Assembly: GCA_021186555.1 (NCBI GenBank)
Contig: JAJKFL010000002.1
Coordinates: 25,770,001 to 25,834,000, forward strand
Source of the DNA: Reticulitermes speratus
Lineage: Eukaryota > Arthropoda > Insecta > Blattodea > Rhinotermitidae
Direction of reading: 5' to 3'
Length of the DNA: 64,000 bases
Positions 23,204 to 35,063 of the stretch are shown here, one piece after another. A program made the position numbers and the translations under genes. Within the stretch, counting starts at the first letter, position 1. Each line of letters opens with the position of its first letter. The notes under the pieces were generated by a model, which was not told the DNA's origin, ran no database searches, and was given only the letters and a program-made list of their open reading frames with translations.

Positions 23204-24427
23204 GGTTTACAGGGATTGTAATATATAATATCTAGAAAATAGTAATAATAAGAGTGTGTTTGTTTGGTTGAGTGTTTTGTGTTATCTTGAAATGTGTTTC
23301 GTGTTTCTTCTCAGAATTAGCAGGTGATTGGTGGGGAAGTAAGCCTAATATTTATACTAATATTTATACTGCATTATACGAGGCAGGCACAGTGCAGGTA
23401 GATTGTCTGAGCATACTGCTGTTGTGCTGTTCATATGACCATACGGCAAAACGTAAGGCACGGTGCAGTCGGAGTCGGAACAAGAAGGTTTAACGTCTTC
23501 AGTACAAAACTCGGTCATCGGAGCAGATTCCGAGTCATTTAAATTCACTCCATATTGGGGAAAATTATTTTTGTATCATCAGTTTTATTATAGTTCTCAT
23601 GTCTTCTCTGTCTTAGAAGTAGGAATTCTCCGATGAAATTCTGGATGCGCTTCTTGTTTCTCCCATCAGGTATCGCATATCGTAACGTTTGTCTAGCAGC
23701 AGTAAATTATAAATGTCACAGTATTTTATTGCAGGTCTTCTTCATTATTCTTTAAACACAAAATTCAAAACGCTGGTCAAATTGTAGGATTTCAGACCTA
23801 TATTAAAAGCGTCGTCTACAGCACGTGTCTTGAAAGCCGAAAGTCCATAAGTTCCGCTTTGTATACGGGACGTTCCTGTTTTGAATCAAAGCCGGAAGCT
23901 GCGTGTCCTAATTTGTTTCTGGTTTTATCAGTTCTTACAGACAAGTGTAATGGCGATATCTTAAAACAGGCCAGGGCCGATTTGTTGAATACCATTTTTA
24001 ATTCGTCATACACAACCATACTTTCATTCGACACTGAATAAGCAGCGCATCTAATAAATTTCGTTAAATACACGACGAATCACTTAGACTAATATAAACC
24101 TGTAGAAGGAGAAAATTCATCTCCAACGTAAGGTTTTGTTCTCCTTTCTGATGAACCCGAAAAATTAATCTTGTTTAGTTGTTGAAAGAAAATGGAGATA
24201 CCACAAGTTTTTTTTTTTGTTCTTGATTTAAGCCCACTTTACGAAGGCTTCTCAGCTGCATGTATGGTAAGAAATGTGTGGGAGAAAGTCTGTGAATTTT
24301 GAATTGAGAAGACATGGAGAAAAGCGGCCTTCACCCATTTTGAGTTTCAGATAAAGCATTAGTTTTCAGGAACGGAAACAGACCACGATAAACGTATTCG
24401 GGACAAATTATTTTTGAGACAAGAACT

Positions 24428-24453
24428 GAAGAAGAAGAAGAAGAAGAAGAAGC
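24428..24453. repeat. GAA trinucleotide microsatellite
   Basis: About eight and a half GAA units. Confidence 0.95.
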
Positions 24454-26035
24454 AAGTAAGTGACCGGTAAAGCCAAAATTCTGAATTACGGTACCTCATT
24501 TAGTTATTTACACTGACCTTGCTGCAGATTTGTGAAATGCAAGGGAAAACTGTTGTTATGCGACATTAAAAATAATTTCAACAAGAATAATTGGAGATTA
24601 GGCAGTATGAGGACACCTGCAATTTTCGCCCTGGAGTGGAAAAGGCAAGGTTGTGAACTTGCAGCCACGTCATCGCGAATGAGAGAGAGTGTGGGATGAT
24701 AGGAAGGATCTCTGCGCGTCCTTGACGGACCTTGAGGCACGTTGAACCTATTAAACCTGTTTTTTTTAAAGGATTGTATTCTTGACTCTGCTGCCATTGC
24801 TGGGGGGTTTTTTTTTGTACGTCGCACCTGATGATATCAAGAAAAATTTCCAACAGCTACACTCACCAGTCAACCGTTTAGAACTGACCAATAAGATCAA
24901 AGAACAAGGCAAAAATAAAATGACACTCTGAATTATTTTTAAAAGACAGGTTGATTAATTTGACGAATGCGTTTTCTTCCCTAGGCAAATCATGATATGC
25001 ACTACGTACACAAATTACAAAAGAAATAAACACTTAAGCAAGTCTGTTTTTATTGGTTCTTTGCTGGGTGTGCAGTCCATTAATTTTGGTCTTGAGACAG
25101 TTTTGTATTTAGTTTCGTAGGAAAACGGAACTATGCACCTTGAAATACTGACTGCTGTCATTTGTGTTGATATTTATCCATCCTCTTGCACAAACGCACC
25201 CAACAGAACACGTGAAGTTTGTATCAGCGGGCCAGCACGTTCTTATGAGTAGAAAGGGCCCATTTCGTACATCTCATATATAGTTTACTAGGATAAATTA
25301 GTGGTATCTCTCTTTATATTATGTTGTCTTTTGTAGTCCATGAGTTATTTGTCTGTAATTGGTATCCGACAGAAACAGATATCCTGTCTACATCTTTGCA
25401 AATTTTTTAGCCTGGTTAAATGCTATTATGAATGCCAGGCGATCATAGTGAGGTGCTCCGAATAAGTTAAAATGCGTATTTAATGAAAAGAAACACAATT
25501 CTGATCTTTTTGAAATTGCTTACTCCGTGTATTTTAACCAACTTACTTTCTTGGTTGGTTTAGTAAAAGAGAACAACTCTGATCTTTGTAGGTCCACTGG
25601 CTGACTTGTGTTTGGATTGTAATCCTGGTATTCTTCGCTAATTGCACATACCAATGTAGTGTTGTATTTACATATTTAATGTATTTTGTCCCTTTTAAAG
25701 GGGTTTTAAATGCACTGCTGAAAAATAGAGAACAAATCCAGTGTACTTCATTTGCAAGATAATTCTCGAAAGTTATAATGAAGTTAAATGCATTTAGAGT
25801 TACACCAAAAGTTTCTGAGCAATGTTAAGTAATCGGCGTTAATAATGGTCCCGAACTAAGAAATCACAGTCAAAAATTATTTCCAAAGGCACATATTTAT
25901 GAAAACTGTTATGAAGTTTTTGTGCATATATTATGTCGTTAAATAAACAGAGAGCAATCAGTACATGTAAAAACACTAGTCACAGCAGCTTCTTTATTTT
26001 CTCTAGCCCTGTGATGTTTAATGTTTTTCAGTTGC

Positions 26036-26150
26036 AGAATGTCGGCGACAGTGCTCACGGCAGCCGTAGGAGTTGAATCGCACGGAAGAAATGCCTACGG
26101 GACACGAAAACTGCAAGGACTGTGGGGGAGTCATCCATGCATTCGAAGGT
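26036..26150 (+). other. Candidate host exon, unproven
   Basis: This short segment is richer in GC than its surroundings. It is preceded by a pyrimidine-rich run ending in TTTTTCAG (acceptor-like) and followed by GAAG/GTAATT (donor-like). From the ATG at 26091 one frame reads ENCKDCGGVIHAFEG up to the donor, with a CxxC pair suggestive of a zinc-binding start. An in-frame TAG at 26067 would make this a first coding exon. A second frame from the ATG at 26039 is also open across the segment, so the reading frame is ambiguous. I do not recognise the protein. If real, the next exon lies outside what I can identify here. Confidence 0.3.
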
Positions 26151-28639
26151 AATTACTCTACTTCTTTCACCACACTTCTTTATTTTACTGGAATCTGCTC
26201 TTTAACATGCATTGAGACATCCAACTTTATGTTTGTTATACCAATTAAGAGATTGCATCTGAAAGCCGAAGAAACAGAGACAGATATAAGCCTAATAAGG
26301 TTTCATAGACATTCTGAAAATTTCCGCTCAATAGCAGGTACATATATAAATAGAAATATTCATGTGCGTTACGAAAATCTGAAAATCAAGCACATAAATA
26401 TTGATTTCAATTTTTATATGCAGCAATAGTCGCCGATTTCGCGCCCAATACGGCGCATTTTGTGAAAAATATCCCCTAATGTAACCCTCTGTCTGAACAC
26501 CAGAAGGGCAAATGCTATTAAATCCGCAAAAATATATTGCTAGTTATAGGGTGCGTCTTATCACTTGTAGCCTCTTATGAGGCTGGAAATACGGTATAAT
26601 AAAGAAACAATTCGTTTAAGGGATTGAAATTAATGAATCTTTATTGTGATAATTAGCGTCTATATTTCTTATTCGGGTTGTTCCCTAGTTGAATCTCGAC
26701 ATGAAGACCTTTAACTAAAGTATAGACCTAATAACAAGAAAATTATTAGACTTTCTGCAGCATTAGCGAAGCCGAACCTGTCTTATGTTTACTGTAAAGA
26801 AATTTATACTCATGAACGTCCAGAAAGTTATCTTAACGTAACTGGTTGGAAGGAAGGAAATGCTGTGTTCATATTCCTTGGTCTCTTAACGTTAATTCAA
26901 TGCACTTCTGCTTGGACAAGTAAATTTATGACAGCAAAACCAGTCTGCTATGGAATATAAGCACACTTAACTCTGAGCCTAATGCACGTGCTGAATGTCC
27001 ACAAAGCAAGAGGATGCAGCTTCTATATCATTTCCATCTTTTAACATTATAATTAACAAGGCATTCGCAAGGCACCTCTAGTTTGCCTTGTTAAATATTT
27101 TCTTAACGAATGCACTGTTGCAGTTAACGTTGGCCGTTTGCATATACTGCCTTAGTTTCTTGTCTGCTTATTTTGTGTCCTAACAGGTTATGTACGCATT
27201 ATTCTGCCTGCTTTGTTAGGAAACGTACTGGTTAGTCTTCGTCGCTGTGGGTTCGAGCAAACTCCAAGCTTTATAAATAACATAAGAGACAAGCTTGCTC
27301 ATGCAAAGCTTATGCTAATGCCACTGTAAAATATACCAGGTGCACAGAATGCTCCTTGACTAGTGCAGCGCCTGTGTCGTGTGCACACCTCGATGTTATC
27401 AGTTAAGTAACTTGTGAATAGAAATAGGTAATTTCATTTCCCATTTCACCAAGAAAATACTCTCAATTTTTGCTATTCCTTTAGAGCATGAATTTCACCC
27501 TAATAGTACTCAAAATTCAGTCCCTCTGTTACAGGGAAACAACCGCATTCGCGGTACAAAAACAAATCGCTTAGTGCCGTTTGGGAAAATAATGGCTATT
27601 TATTCTAAGAATTATAGAGAATACGCAAATAAGCAAGAGTTAAATTGCAGATTTTTTAAATGTTGTAGTAGGTGGTGTACAGATTATGCTTAAAATGTTC
27701 AACACATTTAATTTTTTTTAATTGACTAGCATGTATGCCTATACTGCCACTTTACTGGAAACGTTAGCAGATATTTTCACTGGAGTTGAAAGAGACAGTG
27801 ACTATATAGTGTACGAGGTAATGCATAGAATTTAAGTTATGAAATTTTAAATAATGTTTGTTCCTTAAGACTTCTACATTTATAGCAAACCTTTGCACAT
27901 AGGCTAGTAGAATTTCAGTTACCTATTGAGGTATTTCTCCTTAGTAGATCAGTTTCATCAGCCCACGCTGAGTAGTGCCATGCCCAGTCCGAGGTTAAAG
28001 AAACGCTGCTTGCCACCTGCTACTAGCCAATTTAGTCAGATAACAATGTCTCGTGTACCAAAATGTGAGCGAGGACTTCCGCGCATTCGAACTAAGAGGT
28101 CTAATTACAACAGCAACCATGTTGGAAAGTTCGTATCAAGATCGCACAGTGTGTAAAGCCATCTAGCTTGTATTGCACATCTGTACATGTAGCACTTTTG
28201 ATAAAAACCATCGCTGTCGCCACCAGTACTTATATTAGCTTCACATGGGTGCAAATAAAAATTTGTCTACCATGATGTCCTCAAGTAGTAGAATGTCAGG
28301 GAGCCCTGTGTTGGCAGACGCATAGTAAAAACTGGCTGGTCTTACAATTAGTACTAATTGAAAATCGCACAGCATGAATATTTATAAGCTCTTGGGTAGC
28401 GGACTGCTGACAGACTTTTCCTTCATTACTCGATTTTTCGTCATAACGTCTTTATGTTTGTTGGTGCTATTAAAGCCTGAAGAAATACACAAGATGATGT
28501 CTGCACGGATCGGCATTGGGGTGTAGGGACAATTCATTACGTGCGCCGGAAGGGGTATTTATTTTTGAAATATGTTAACACAAATAATTGTGAACTGAAA
28601 GTTTGTGTAAAGAAAATTCAATGTACTGACAAATAACTA
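26151..28639. other. Unannotated stretch
   Basis: No further exon follows the candidate at 26091 that I can connect to it. The remaining open frame to 26429 reads through the putative donor into low-complexity sequence. The 76-codon frame at 27926-28156 is not recognised. Confidence 0.5.
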
Positions 28640-28960
28640 CCTAACTAATTAACCATACTTAACCAGTCCTTCTTGAGAAGCTAACAATTCCTCAGCTAGT
28701 CAAGAAATTCCCCGCATTTTATGGAACCTCAATGTTCATAACCGTTTTCACAAGAACCCATTATTTCTCCATATTCTGAATCAGATTAATCTAGTCCACT
28801 CTCTCCCAACCCAGTTCTTTAATAACCATATTGGTGTAATCCAGCTACGCGCAGTGCTTCCAAGTGCACCTTTCCATCCTGGAGTTTTAACCAAACCCCT
28901 ATATGCATTTCCCTTCTCTCCCTTACGTGACGCATGTCCCGCGCATCTCGTCCTCATTGA
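28640..28960 (-). pseudogene. Non-LTR retrotransposon 3' tail relic
   Basis: Same family and orientation as 13246-13576. Shared blocks include CAGCTAGTCAAGAAATT, CACAAGAACCCA and TCTAGTCCACTCTC-type segments in the same order. At the left edge lies a worn CTAA-type tract, the 3' tail. The minus-strand translation shows remnants of the basic tail and of the final G-W-x-x-V-D-W-I-N-L region with multiple stops. No polymerase core is present. Confidence 0.72.
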
Positions 28961-30835
28961 GTTGGTAGCCCCAATAATATTTGGTGCCCTACAAATCCTA
29001 GAGTTTCTCCTTATTGCGGATATATGGTTTTCTTCTTACACCATGTACATATACTAATACTAAAATGTTACTCCTTTGTGTTTTAAAGAGCCATTGTAAT
29101 CCCTCTTAGGCCATGCGATTTGTAATTATGTTTATGAAAACCGACTTCGAACTAAATCAGCTTTTACCCAGAGAAACAGATGTACCTAAATCTATCATGA
29201 ATTTTTGTTTATTTTTAAAATTCTTAGCGAATTATTCCTAAACCATATTTCAACTGCCACTGCTCTATAATATCGGTACTTTTCGTGACGGATTTTCGAC
29301 ATTTGGGTTCAAATTTGTAACACAGGAATATATGCTATTCATTCCAATGAGACCCCGTAAAGAAGGAATCCGTCGTATTTCTTCTTAATTAATTCATTAA
29401 TTAATTGTCCAGTTGGCGATAGTTGATTGGTTGGCTGTTTGTCGAAGTCAATAGCTGAAGTTTTAAAACTTCAATCGTAGATAACAGTACAATGTTAAGA
29501 GCCTGGCGTTCTGGTACGTGACGCTATGTAATTTGGTAGATAGGTACCAATGCTTCGGAGAAATGTATTGTTTCCTTCGTCGGGGTCGAAGACTAAAGCA
29601 GCACGTTCCTCCAAAAAGTTTGCAGTTACCCATGTACCAAAATACACGGCGTTACATTGCCTTAACTGCCTCTTTGGACTTCCTGATAGCCATTTTTATA
29701 ATCATATATGTTAGACGTGCTAGAAGAGAAGAAATTCGCCTCTTTATGGAAGCCCTTAGGGTCGGGTGTTTGGTGCCAGCGACGAACAATGCTTGTATGT
29801 AATCGGGTATTCACGACGTGGTGGTTGGTTTCCTTCCTTTGGCTGGACGTGCCTCTGCAGTCGTTCCTGTGGTTAGTGCGTGTTAAAAGTTGCTCTGACT
29901 CACCGACAAGTCCTGGCCAGACGTTCATAATTGTCCTTCAACAGCCACTACCCGCCAACATGATGATGTCTGCATCCACAGTCGACTGACCAGTTTTTAA
30001 AATTGAACTCAAGTGCTCCACCTGCTTACAATATCCATAATCGTTTTAACCATATTCCGTGATCGAATGTAACTAACATTTTACCATGAGACAGTGCAAA
30101 GAGGAGAGTGAGAATGAGACATGATACTTGCACTGAAGTAAATTGCAAGTTTCTTTAGAGTTGGAAAGGCAGGGGTAGGCAATTTACCTGCACTAAAGAA
30201 AAACGGATCAATATGTGGGAGTGAAGGTAAGGCTCCAAACATTCTTAACCAGGGCTTTAAATGTCTATAGGTAGCCAATTTCATACTAGAACTAATTTTC
30301 TCAAATTTACCATATGTAAAGAAGACTGAAAGAAACAAAGAATAACGACAACGGACAGATCCATCTCTCGTCGGAGATGGTGACTAAAAACCAGCAACAA
30401 ATAGTCTTTACTACAAACAGAATCTGGTCACGAACCCTGAAGGTTGTCGACGCAGAGACGGATTAACCACTAACTATCAGTTGCAGTTTGTCTTTGAATT
30501 TGACTTTAACTTTAACTTGAGCCCATATTACACCACACTCTTCAGCAGTCTTTGTACTAAGAGGAATACATTTTCGCTTTCGAACTGTAAGTTTATTTAA
30601 GCACACTTTTTCAGATACATAGATTTTAAATTTAGAGTCAATGCGGGAAGCGTTGTGATTGTTGTAGGAGGAAGAAAGCAGTAGCACTTGTTAGCAGTCG
30701 CGCGCGGCATCATGTACGGTAGGTTTGCAGTCTTAGCATTGTTTTCGAAAAACTGATAAAAATAAGTATAACATGAGTCAAGAAATCGACATTAGAACCG
30801 AAAATCTGACCTGACATTCGACGATTAAGAATAAT
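28961..30835. other. Unannotated stretch
   Basis: A plus-strand frame at 29518-29802 begins YQCFGEMYCFLRRGRRLKQH and has a look I associate with interspersed repeat sequence, but I could not place it. The overlapping frames at 29662-29989 on both strands and the minus frame at 30081-30338 are also unassigned. Confidence 0.45.
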
Positions 30836-31938
30836 ATATCCGCAGTAGTGAAGAGGGAATCCGCAGTAGTAAACAGGGAATCCGCAGTTCTAAACAGGAT
30901 ATCCTCAGTAGGGAACAGTGACATCCGCAATAGTGAACAGGCAATCCTCAGTAGGGAACAGTGATATCCGCAGTTGTAAACAGGGAATCCGCAGTAGGGA
31001 ACAGTGGTATCCGCAGTTGTAAACCGGGAATCCGCAGTAGGGAACAGTGATATCCGCAGTAGTGAACAGGGAATCCTCAGTAGGGAACAGTGGTATCCGC
31101 AGTAGTGATCCAGGGTATCCGCAGTTGTAAACAGGATATCCTCAGTAGGGAACAGTGACATCCGCAATAGTGAACAGGCAATCCTCAGTAGGGAACAGTG
31201 ATATCCGCAGTTGTAAACAGGGAATCCGTAGTAGGGAACAGTGGTATCCGCAGTTGTAAACCGGGAATCCGCAGTAGGGAACAGTGATATCCGCAGTAGT
31301 GAACAGGGAATCCTCAGTAGGGAACAGTGATATCCGCAGTTGTAAACAGGGAATCCGCAGTAGGGAACAGTGGTATCCGCAGTTGTAAACCGGGAATCCG
31401 CAGTAGGGAACAGTGATATCCGCAGTAGTGATCCAGGGTATCCGCAGTTCTAAACAGGATATCCTCAGTAGGGAACAGTGACATCCGCAATAGTGAACAG
31501 GCAATCCTCAGTAGGGAACAGTGATATCCGCAGTTGTAAACAGGGAATCCGCAGTAGGGAACAGTGGTATCCGCAGTTGTAAACCGGGAATCCGCAGTAG
31601 GGAACAGTGATATCCGCAGTAGTGAACAGGGAATCCTCAGTAGGGAACAGTGATATCCGCAGTTGTAAACAGGGAATCCGCAGTAGGGAACAGTGGTATC
31701 CGCAGTTGTAAACAGGGAATCTGCAGTAGGGAACAGTTGTATCCGCAATTGTAAACAGGGAATCCGCAGTAGGGAACAGGGTATGCGCAGTAGTGAACAG
31801 GGTATGCGCAGTAGTGAACAGTGATATCCACAGTAGTGAACAGGGTATGCGCAGTAGTGAACAGTGATATCCACAGTAGTGAACAGGGTATGCGCAGTAG
31901 TGAACAGTGATATCCACAGTAGTGAGCATTGATGTCCG
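30836..31938. repeat. 43-bp dimeric satellite array, ~51 half-units
   Basis: The array is built of alternating 22- and 21-bp half-units around the core ATCCGCAGTA/TTG. Half-unit types follow a semi-regular order, and a block starting AGGATATCCTCAGTAGGG recurs at 30896, 31133 and 31456. These spacings of 237 and 323 bp are 11 and 15 half-units. At the right end (about 31780-31930) a distinct subtype with TATGCGCAGTAG and TATCCACAGTAG is amplified three times. Three overlapping minus-strand frames stay open for up to 186 codons, reading as Cys/Tyr-rich repeats. This follows from the repeat lacking stops and is not evidence of a protein. Confidence 0.95.
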
Positions 31939-32124
31939 CCTTTACAGTTTCAGTTTTTCATAGTTACGAAGTCTTCTAAATTCTTTGACAGCTCAGACAA
32001 CAAATCTTTGATTGCTCATTCGGTGTGCACAACAGAGGGAAAGGTTAGAGACTTTTATGCACAGCGTTCAGCACCGCTCTATGTCCCACCAGCCTCCTAC
32101 CCAGAGGGTACAGAGGTAGTCACC

Positions 32125-32630
32125 TCATGACATGCCTATGTTGGCACAGAGGGGATGTGGAGGTATACCCTAGCTCCAACCCGTTTGCAACCTCGGCAGT
32201 AACAGGGGTGGGTGGTCAGCACCACGTCCGTGCCGCTTTACCCCCGGGAAAGACCAGGTACACATGAGGCTGGGTGGGCATCGGGACGTCTCTGGACTGG
32301 CACGGAAAATATCGCCTGCCCAGTGGGTAAAAGGTAAAGCAATCCCATTACAGGCCTGGACAGGCCCTTAGGGTTCCAGGAGGTTGAGGCTCCCAGATTT
32401 CTAGAGAGTCGGCACATGAAGGTGGTAAGGTTGTCAGCCCTACGCACACCGGCCACCTTTACCTCCCCAGGAAATAATCCTGGTACTCATTTCTGTTAGA
32501 GGCTGAGTCGACCCCAGGGCCATAGCGCGACCGAAAGGATTATGTCAATGAAAAATTCCAATGACACCATCGGGAATCCTGTCCAGTGGGTACCGGGGTT
32601 ATTTCCTCTGGGTTGGAACGACATAGATGT
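32125..32630 (-). mobile_element. SINE-B copy split by a SINE-A insertion
   Basis: The left part (32125-32314) carries the family B body: a GTGGAGGTATACC block, AACCTCGG, GGGTGGTCAGCACCAC and CCGCTTTACCCCCGGGAAAGA. The right part resumes after 32592. The SINE-A copy at 32330-32577 lies inside it, so family A was still active after this B copy was in place. The tRNA-like head on the right is badly worn. Confidence 0.7.
32330..32577 (-). mobile_element. SINE-A copy 3, 5'-truncated and nested
   Basis: Minus-strand family A copy lacking the tRNA-like head: the sequence stops within the box B region. It is flanked by CCTGCCCAGTGGGTA (32315-32329) and CCTGTCCAGTGGGTA (32578-32592), a 14 of 15 match that marks the target-site duplication. 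Truncation at the 5' end fits incomplete reverse transcription. Confidence 0.85.
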
Positions 32631-33180
32631 GTAGCCGAACATTTATCTTCTCTAGTACCAAGGTTAAGAATGCGTTAGAGTTATATCCAACTCTCCCTTA
32701 CGTATTTATTCGATGACACTTCATTAAACACAGGGACAAATTTAATTTCATAAAATTATTCCATCGACATAGCACTGGATAGATTTATAGTCATACACTT
32801 TAAAGAATAAAAGGATGATTCACCAACAATCACAAAGTTATGGAGGCAGAAAACCATTTTGCAGGTACCGGTCTACAATTTTGTCTCTAGTAAGTGCAGT
32901 AGCAGTAAACAACTCCAATTAGAGCCTACAGACATTACGTCCCTGTAGCTACTGACCATAGAACGCTAGGCATGTAGCAGTTAATAAATGAGCTTGTTAC
33001 TCCCGACCGATCCTCTTTTCTAAGTTCTTTATTTTGTAATGCACATTGCGGCGTCAGCTACATTCGTCTTCTCTTCAAGAATTCAAGTATGCCGCTGCGA
33101 CACCGCACGGTACATTGGCCGATAATGTCATCGCCTACCATAAGGGAACATACTCGTAGAGCTTTCTTGAACGTAACTAA
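32631..33180. other. Unannotated stretch between SINEs
   Basis: No gene or element recognised. Confidence 0.5.
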
Positions 33181-33461
33181 ACACTACGCCGTGAAGGCAT
33201 ATGGGGAATGAAGGTATATTTCCACACATTCTGGACCTCGGCCCTAGATGGAGGTAAGTTGTCAAATTTACTCCCCAGCCGCTTTACCTCTAGGGAAAGA
33301 GACCCCAATGCCTATTGAATAGGACGCCGTTGGAAGCTACAGCCAGACGGAAGGTTGTACAGAAGAGAAAAATCACTTGCACGTATCGGGAATCGAAACA
33401 CTTTTACCTCAGACGTCCATTTCATAACCTGATCGCTACAACGACTGAGCTATTTCAGCTT
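33181..33461 (-). mobile_element. SINE-B-related copy, diverged subfamily
   Basis: The right end in reverse complement gives a tRNA-like head with GAAATAGCTCAGTCGTTGTA (box A) and GTGTTTCGATTCCCG (box B). The body shares ACCTCGGCCCTAGATGGAGG and CCGCTTTACCTCTAGGGAAA with family B, plus a CTATTGAATAGGACGCC block shared with the copies at 33605 and 49940. Confidence 0.7.
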
Positions 33462-33604
33462 TCATCTGCCGTAAGTGGTAAATAAAACATGAGGGATTGG
33501 ACGTTTGCTGCTTCCCACTCAAACTGCAGATATTTATGGTGGGTAGGTAGGTCTACGGAGGTTTCATGCGTGTCTGTAGCATGTGTATAGAACAAAAAGG
33601 AAGC

Positions 33605-33900
33605 TGGAATAACGTAGTTGGTGTAGTGACAAGGCTAAGGGCTGGATGGTTTGGGGTTCGAATTCCAGCAACAGCAAGACAACTTCTTTGCTTCAAAACA
33701 TCCAGAACGCGTATTGGACTCACCTAGCCTCTTATTGAATGGACATCATAGGCTCTTTCCCTCTGAGGTAAAGCGACCGAGGCGTGAAACTGAACACTCA
33801 TCTCCGTCTAGTGCGGAGATTAAGAATGAATGGAGCTATACTTCTACTCCCCCATATCCCTTCATGGCATGCACACGGACAAATTCACGTCTTTGCACAA
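33605..33900 (+). mobile_element. SINE-B-related copy, diverged subfamily
   Basis: The head has ACGTAGTTGGTGTAGTGACA and box B GGGGTTCGAATTCC. The body includes CTTATTGAATGGACATCATA and the antisense of the family B landmarks, ending GGAGCTATACTTCTACTCCCC and CTTCATGGCATGCAC. It lies near the opposite-strand copy at 33181-33461, making a small inverted SINE pair. Confidence 0.7.
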
Positions 33901-34117
33901 GCAAGCACTGGTATTTCTTGAAGAAGGGAAATTTTACATGCTTAGGAATAAAGGTTGATAAGCTCATAGTAAGGTTGTTGTGCACCTAATTTTACGTGGG
34001 GGAAGTCTGCGTTCGTTCGCTGTACAATGTACGTGCATTTACACCTAATGAGCAGGTTGTATCCATCAGTCGTATTTTTATTCGTCTGTGTGCTTGGGGT
34101 CTTTTCACCAGCAAACT

Positions 34118-34590
34118 GGACTTGAATTTAAGGAAGAAGCTAGTAAAGTGCTACATTTTGTGCATGGCTTTGTATGGCGCTGAAAATTGGACACTTCGGA
34201 AAGTAGATCAGAAATACTGGAAAGTTTTGAAATGTGGTGCTGGAGAAGGATGGAGAAGATCATTTGGACCGATCGTGTAAAAAATGCAGACGTATTACAT
34301 AGAGTCAAGGAGGAAAGGAATATTCTACATACAGTAAAAGAACGAAGGCTAACTGGTTTGGTCACATCTTGCATAGGAACTGCCTTATAACGCGTTATTG
34401 AAGGAAAAATAGAAGGGAGGGTAGAAGTGACGGGAAAACGAGGAAGAATACGTAAGCAGAAACGGATGTCTTTAAGGAAACGTGAGGACCCTGGAAATTG
34501 AAAGAGTAATTATTAGTCGCAATCTATGGAGAACCCGCTTTGAAAGAGGCTGTCGACCTCTCGTAAGACAAACTACGGAATGAAAGAATA
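34118..34590 (+). pseudogene. Third-family LINE polymerase tail relic
   Basis: Plus-strand frames give NLRKKLVKCYILCMALYGAE then WTLRKVDQKY. After a frameshift come FEMWCWRRMEKIIWTDRVKN and LHRVKEERNILHTVKERR. A further change leads to LWRTRFERGCRPLVRQTT near 34525-34575. This order is characteristic of the region after the reverse transcriptase core in a common insect non-LTR family. At least two frameshifts and several stops make it non-functional. The catalytic YxDD region is upstream of what survives. Confidence 0.82.
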
Positions 34591-35022
34591 TCTACTGAAA
34601 CACAGGCAAATAATTTCTGACAAACTATTCTGTTAATTCTGCAGGCGGTTAACTTAGAAGCGAACAATTTTTGTCGACAACACAAGTACATCAAGGCCAA
34701 TAATTTACGTAAAATTACAAACCTGAAATTGATTATTAATATCACTTTATACATCAAATACTGCAAATAAATTTTGCATAATATTTCACACATTATTAGT
34801 TTGAAATGTGCATCAGGTTTACTTATACTTATTTCTTAAAAATGTTGAAGTAATAATCTCCAAAATTAAAAAAAAATGAATGAAATACATGACTTATCGT
34901 AAAACAAGGATTACTTATGTGATTACCATATTTTGTAAGAAATGTATGTACATTTTATCTTTTTAAGTTTCTGTACAAATTTATGTAAGCCTTCGCCCTA
35001 CTACTTGTCTAGTCGTAAAACT
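34591..35022. other. Unannotated AT-rich stretch
   Basis: Nothing recognised. Confidence 0.5.
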
Positions 35023-35063
35023 TCTCCCTGATGATAAGCTCTGTGGATCGAAACATGCTGGAC
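35023..35063 (+). repeat. Hairpin-GAAAC motif, copy f
   Basis: CTGATGAT, a weak GAT/ATC stem, then CGAAACATGCTGGAC. It contains CTGATGA and GAAAC exactly as in a hammerhead ribozyme core, although the stem between them is poor. Confidence 0.5.

Larger units (their letters stand above)
21932..26035. other. Unannotated stretch with scattered small repeats
   Basis: No gene identified. The stretch contains the SINE-like head at 22206, the motif at 23161 and a GAA run at 24428, plus a worn CTGAAGATGGGG block at 22838. Overlapping frames on both strands at 23816-24073 and 24504-24853 have no domain I can name and may be repeat-derived. Confidence 0.5.

Noticed and set aside
26150..26429. Extension of the candidate exon frame to 26429
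   Set aside because: It reads through a donor-like GTAATT into AT-rich sequence without protein-like composition.
29518..29990. A host gene from the overlapping 88-94-codon frames
   Set aside because: Frames overlap on both strands with no splice or domain support. The first part looks like dispersed repeat sequence, which I could not confirm.
30778..31929. Long minus-strand open frames (up to 186 codons) of Cys/Tyr-rich repeats
   Set aside because: They lie wholly within the 43-bp satellite, overlap each other in different frames and result from a stop-free repeat; there is no start context or flanking gene structure.
35023..35063. A canonical hammerhead ribozyme
   Set aside because: CTGATGA and GAAAC are present, but the central stem is weak, and stems I and III and a cleavage triplet could not be placed. 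I report it only as hammerhead-like.
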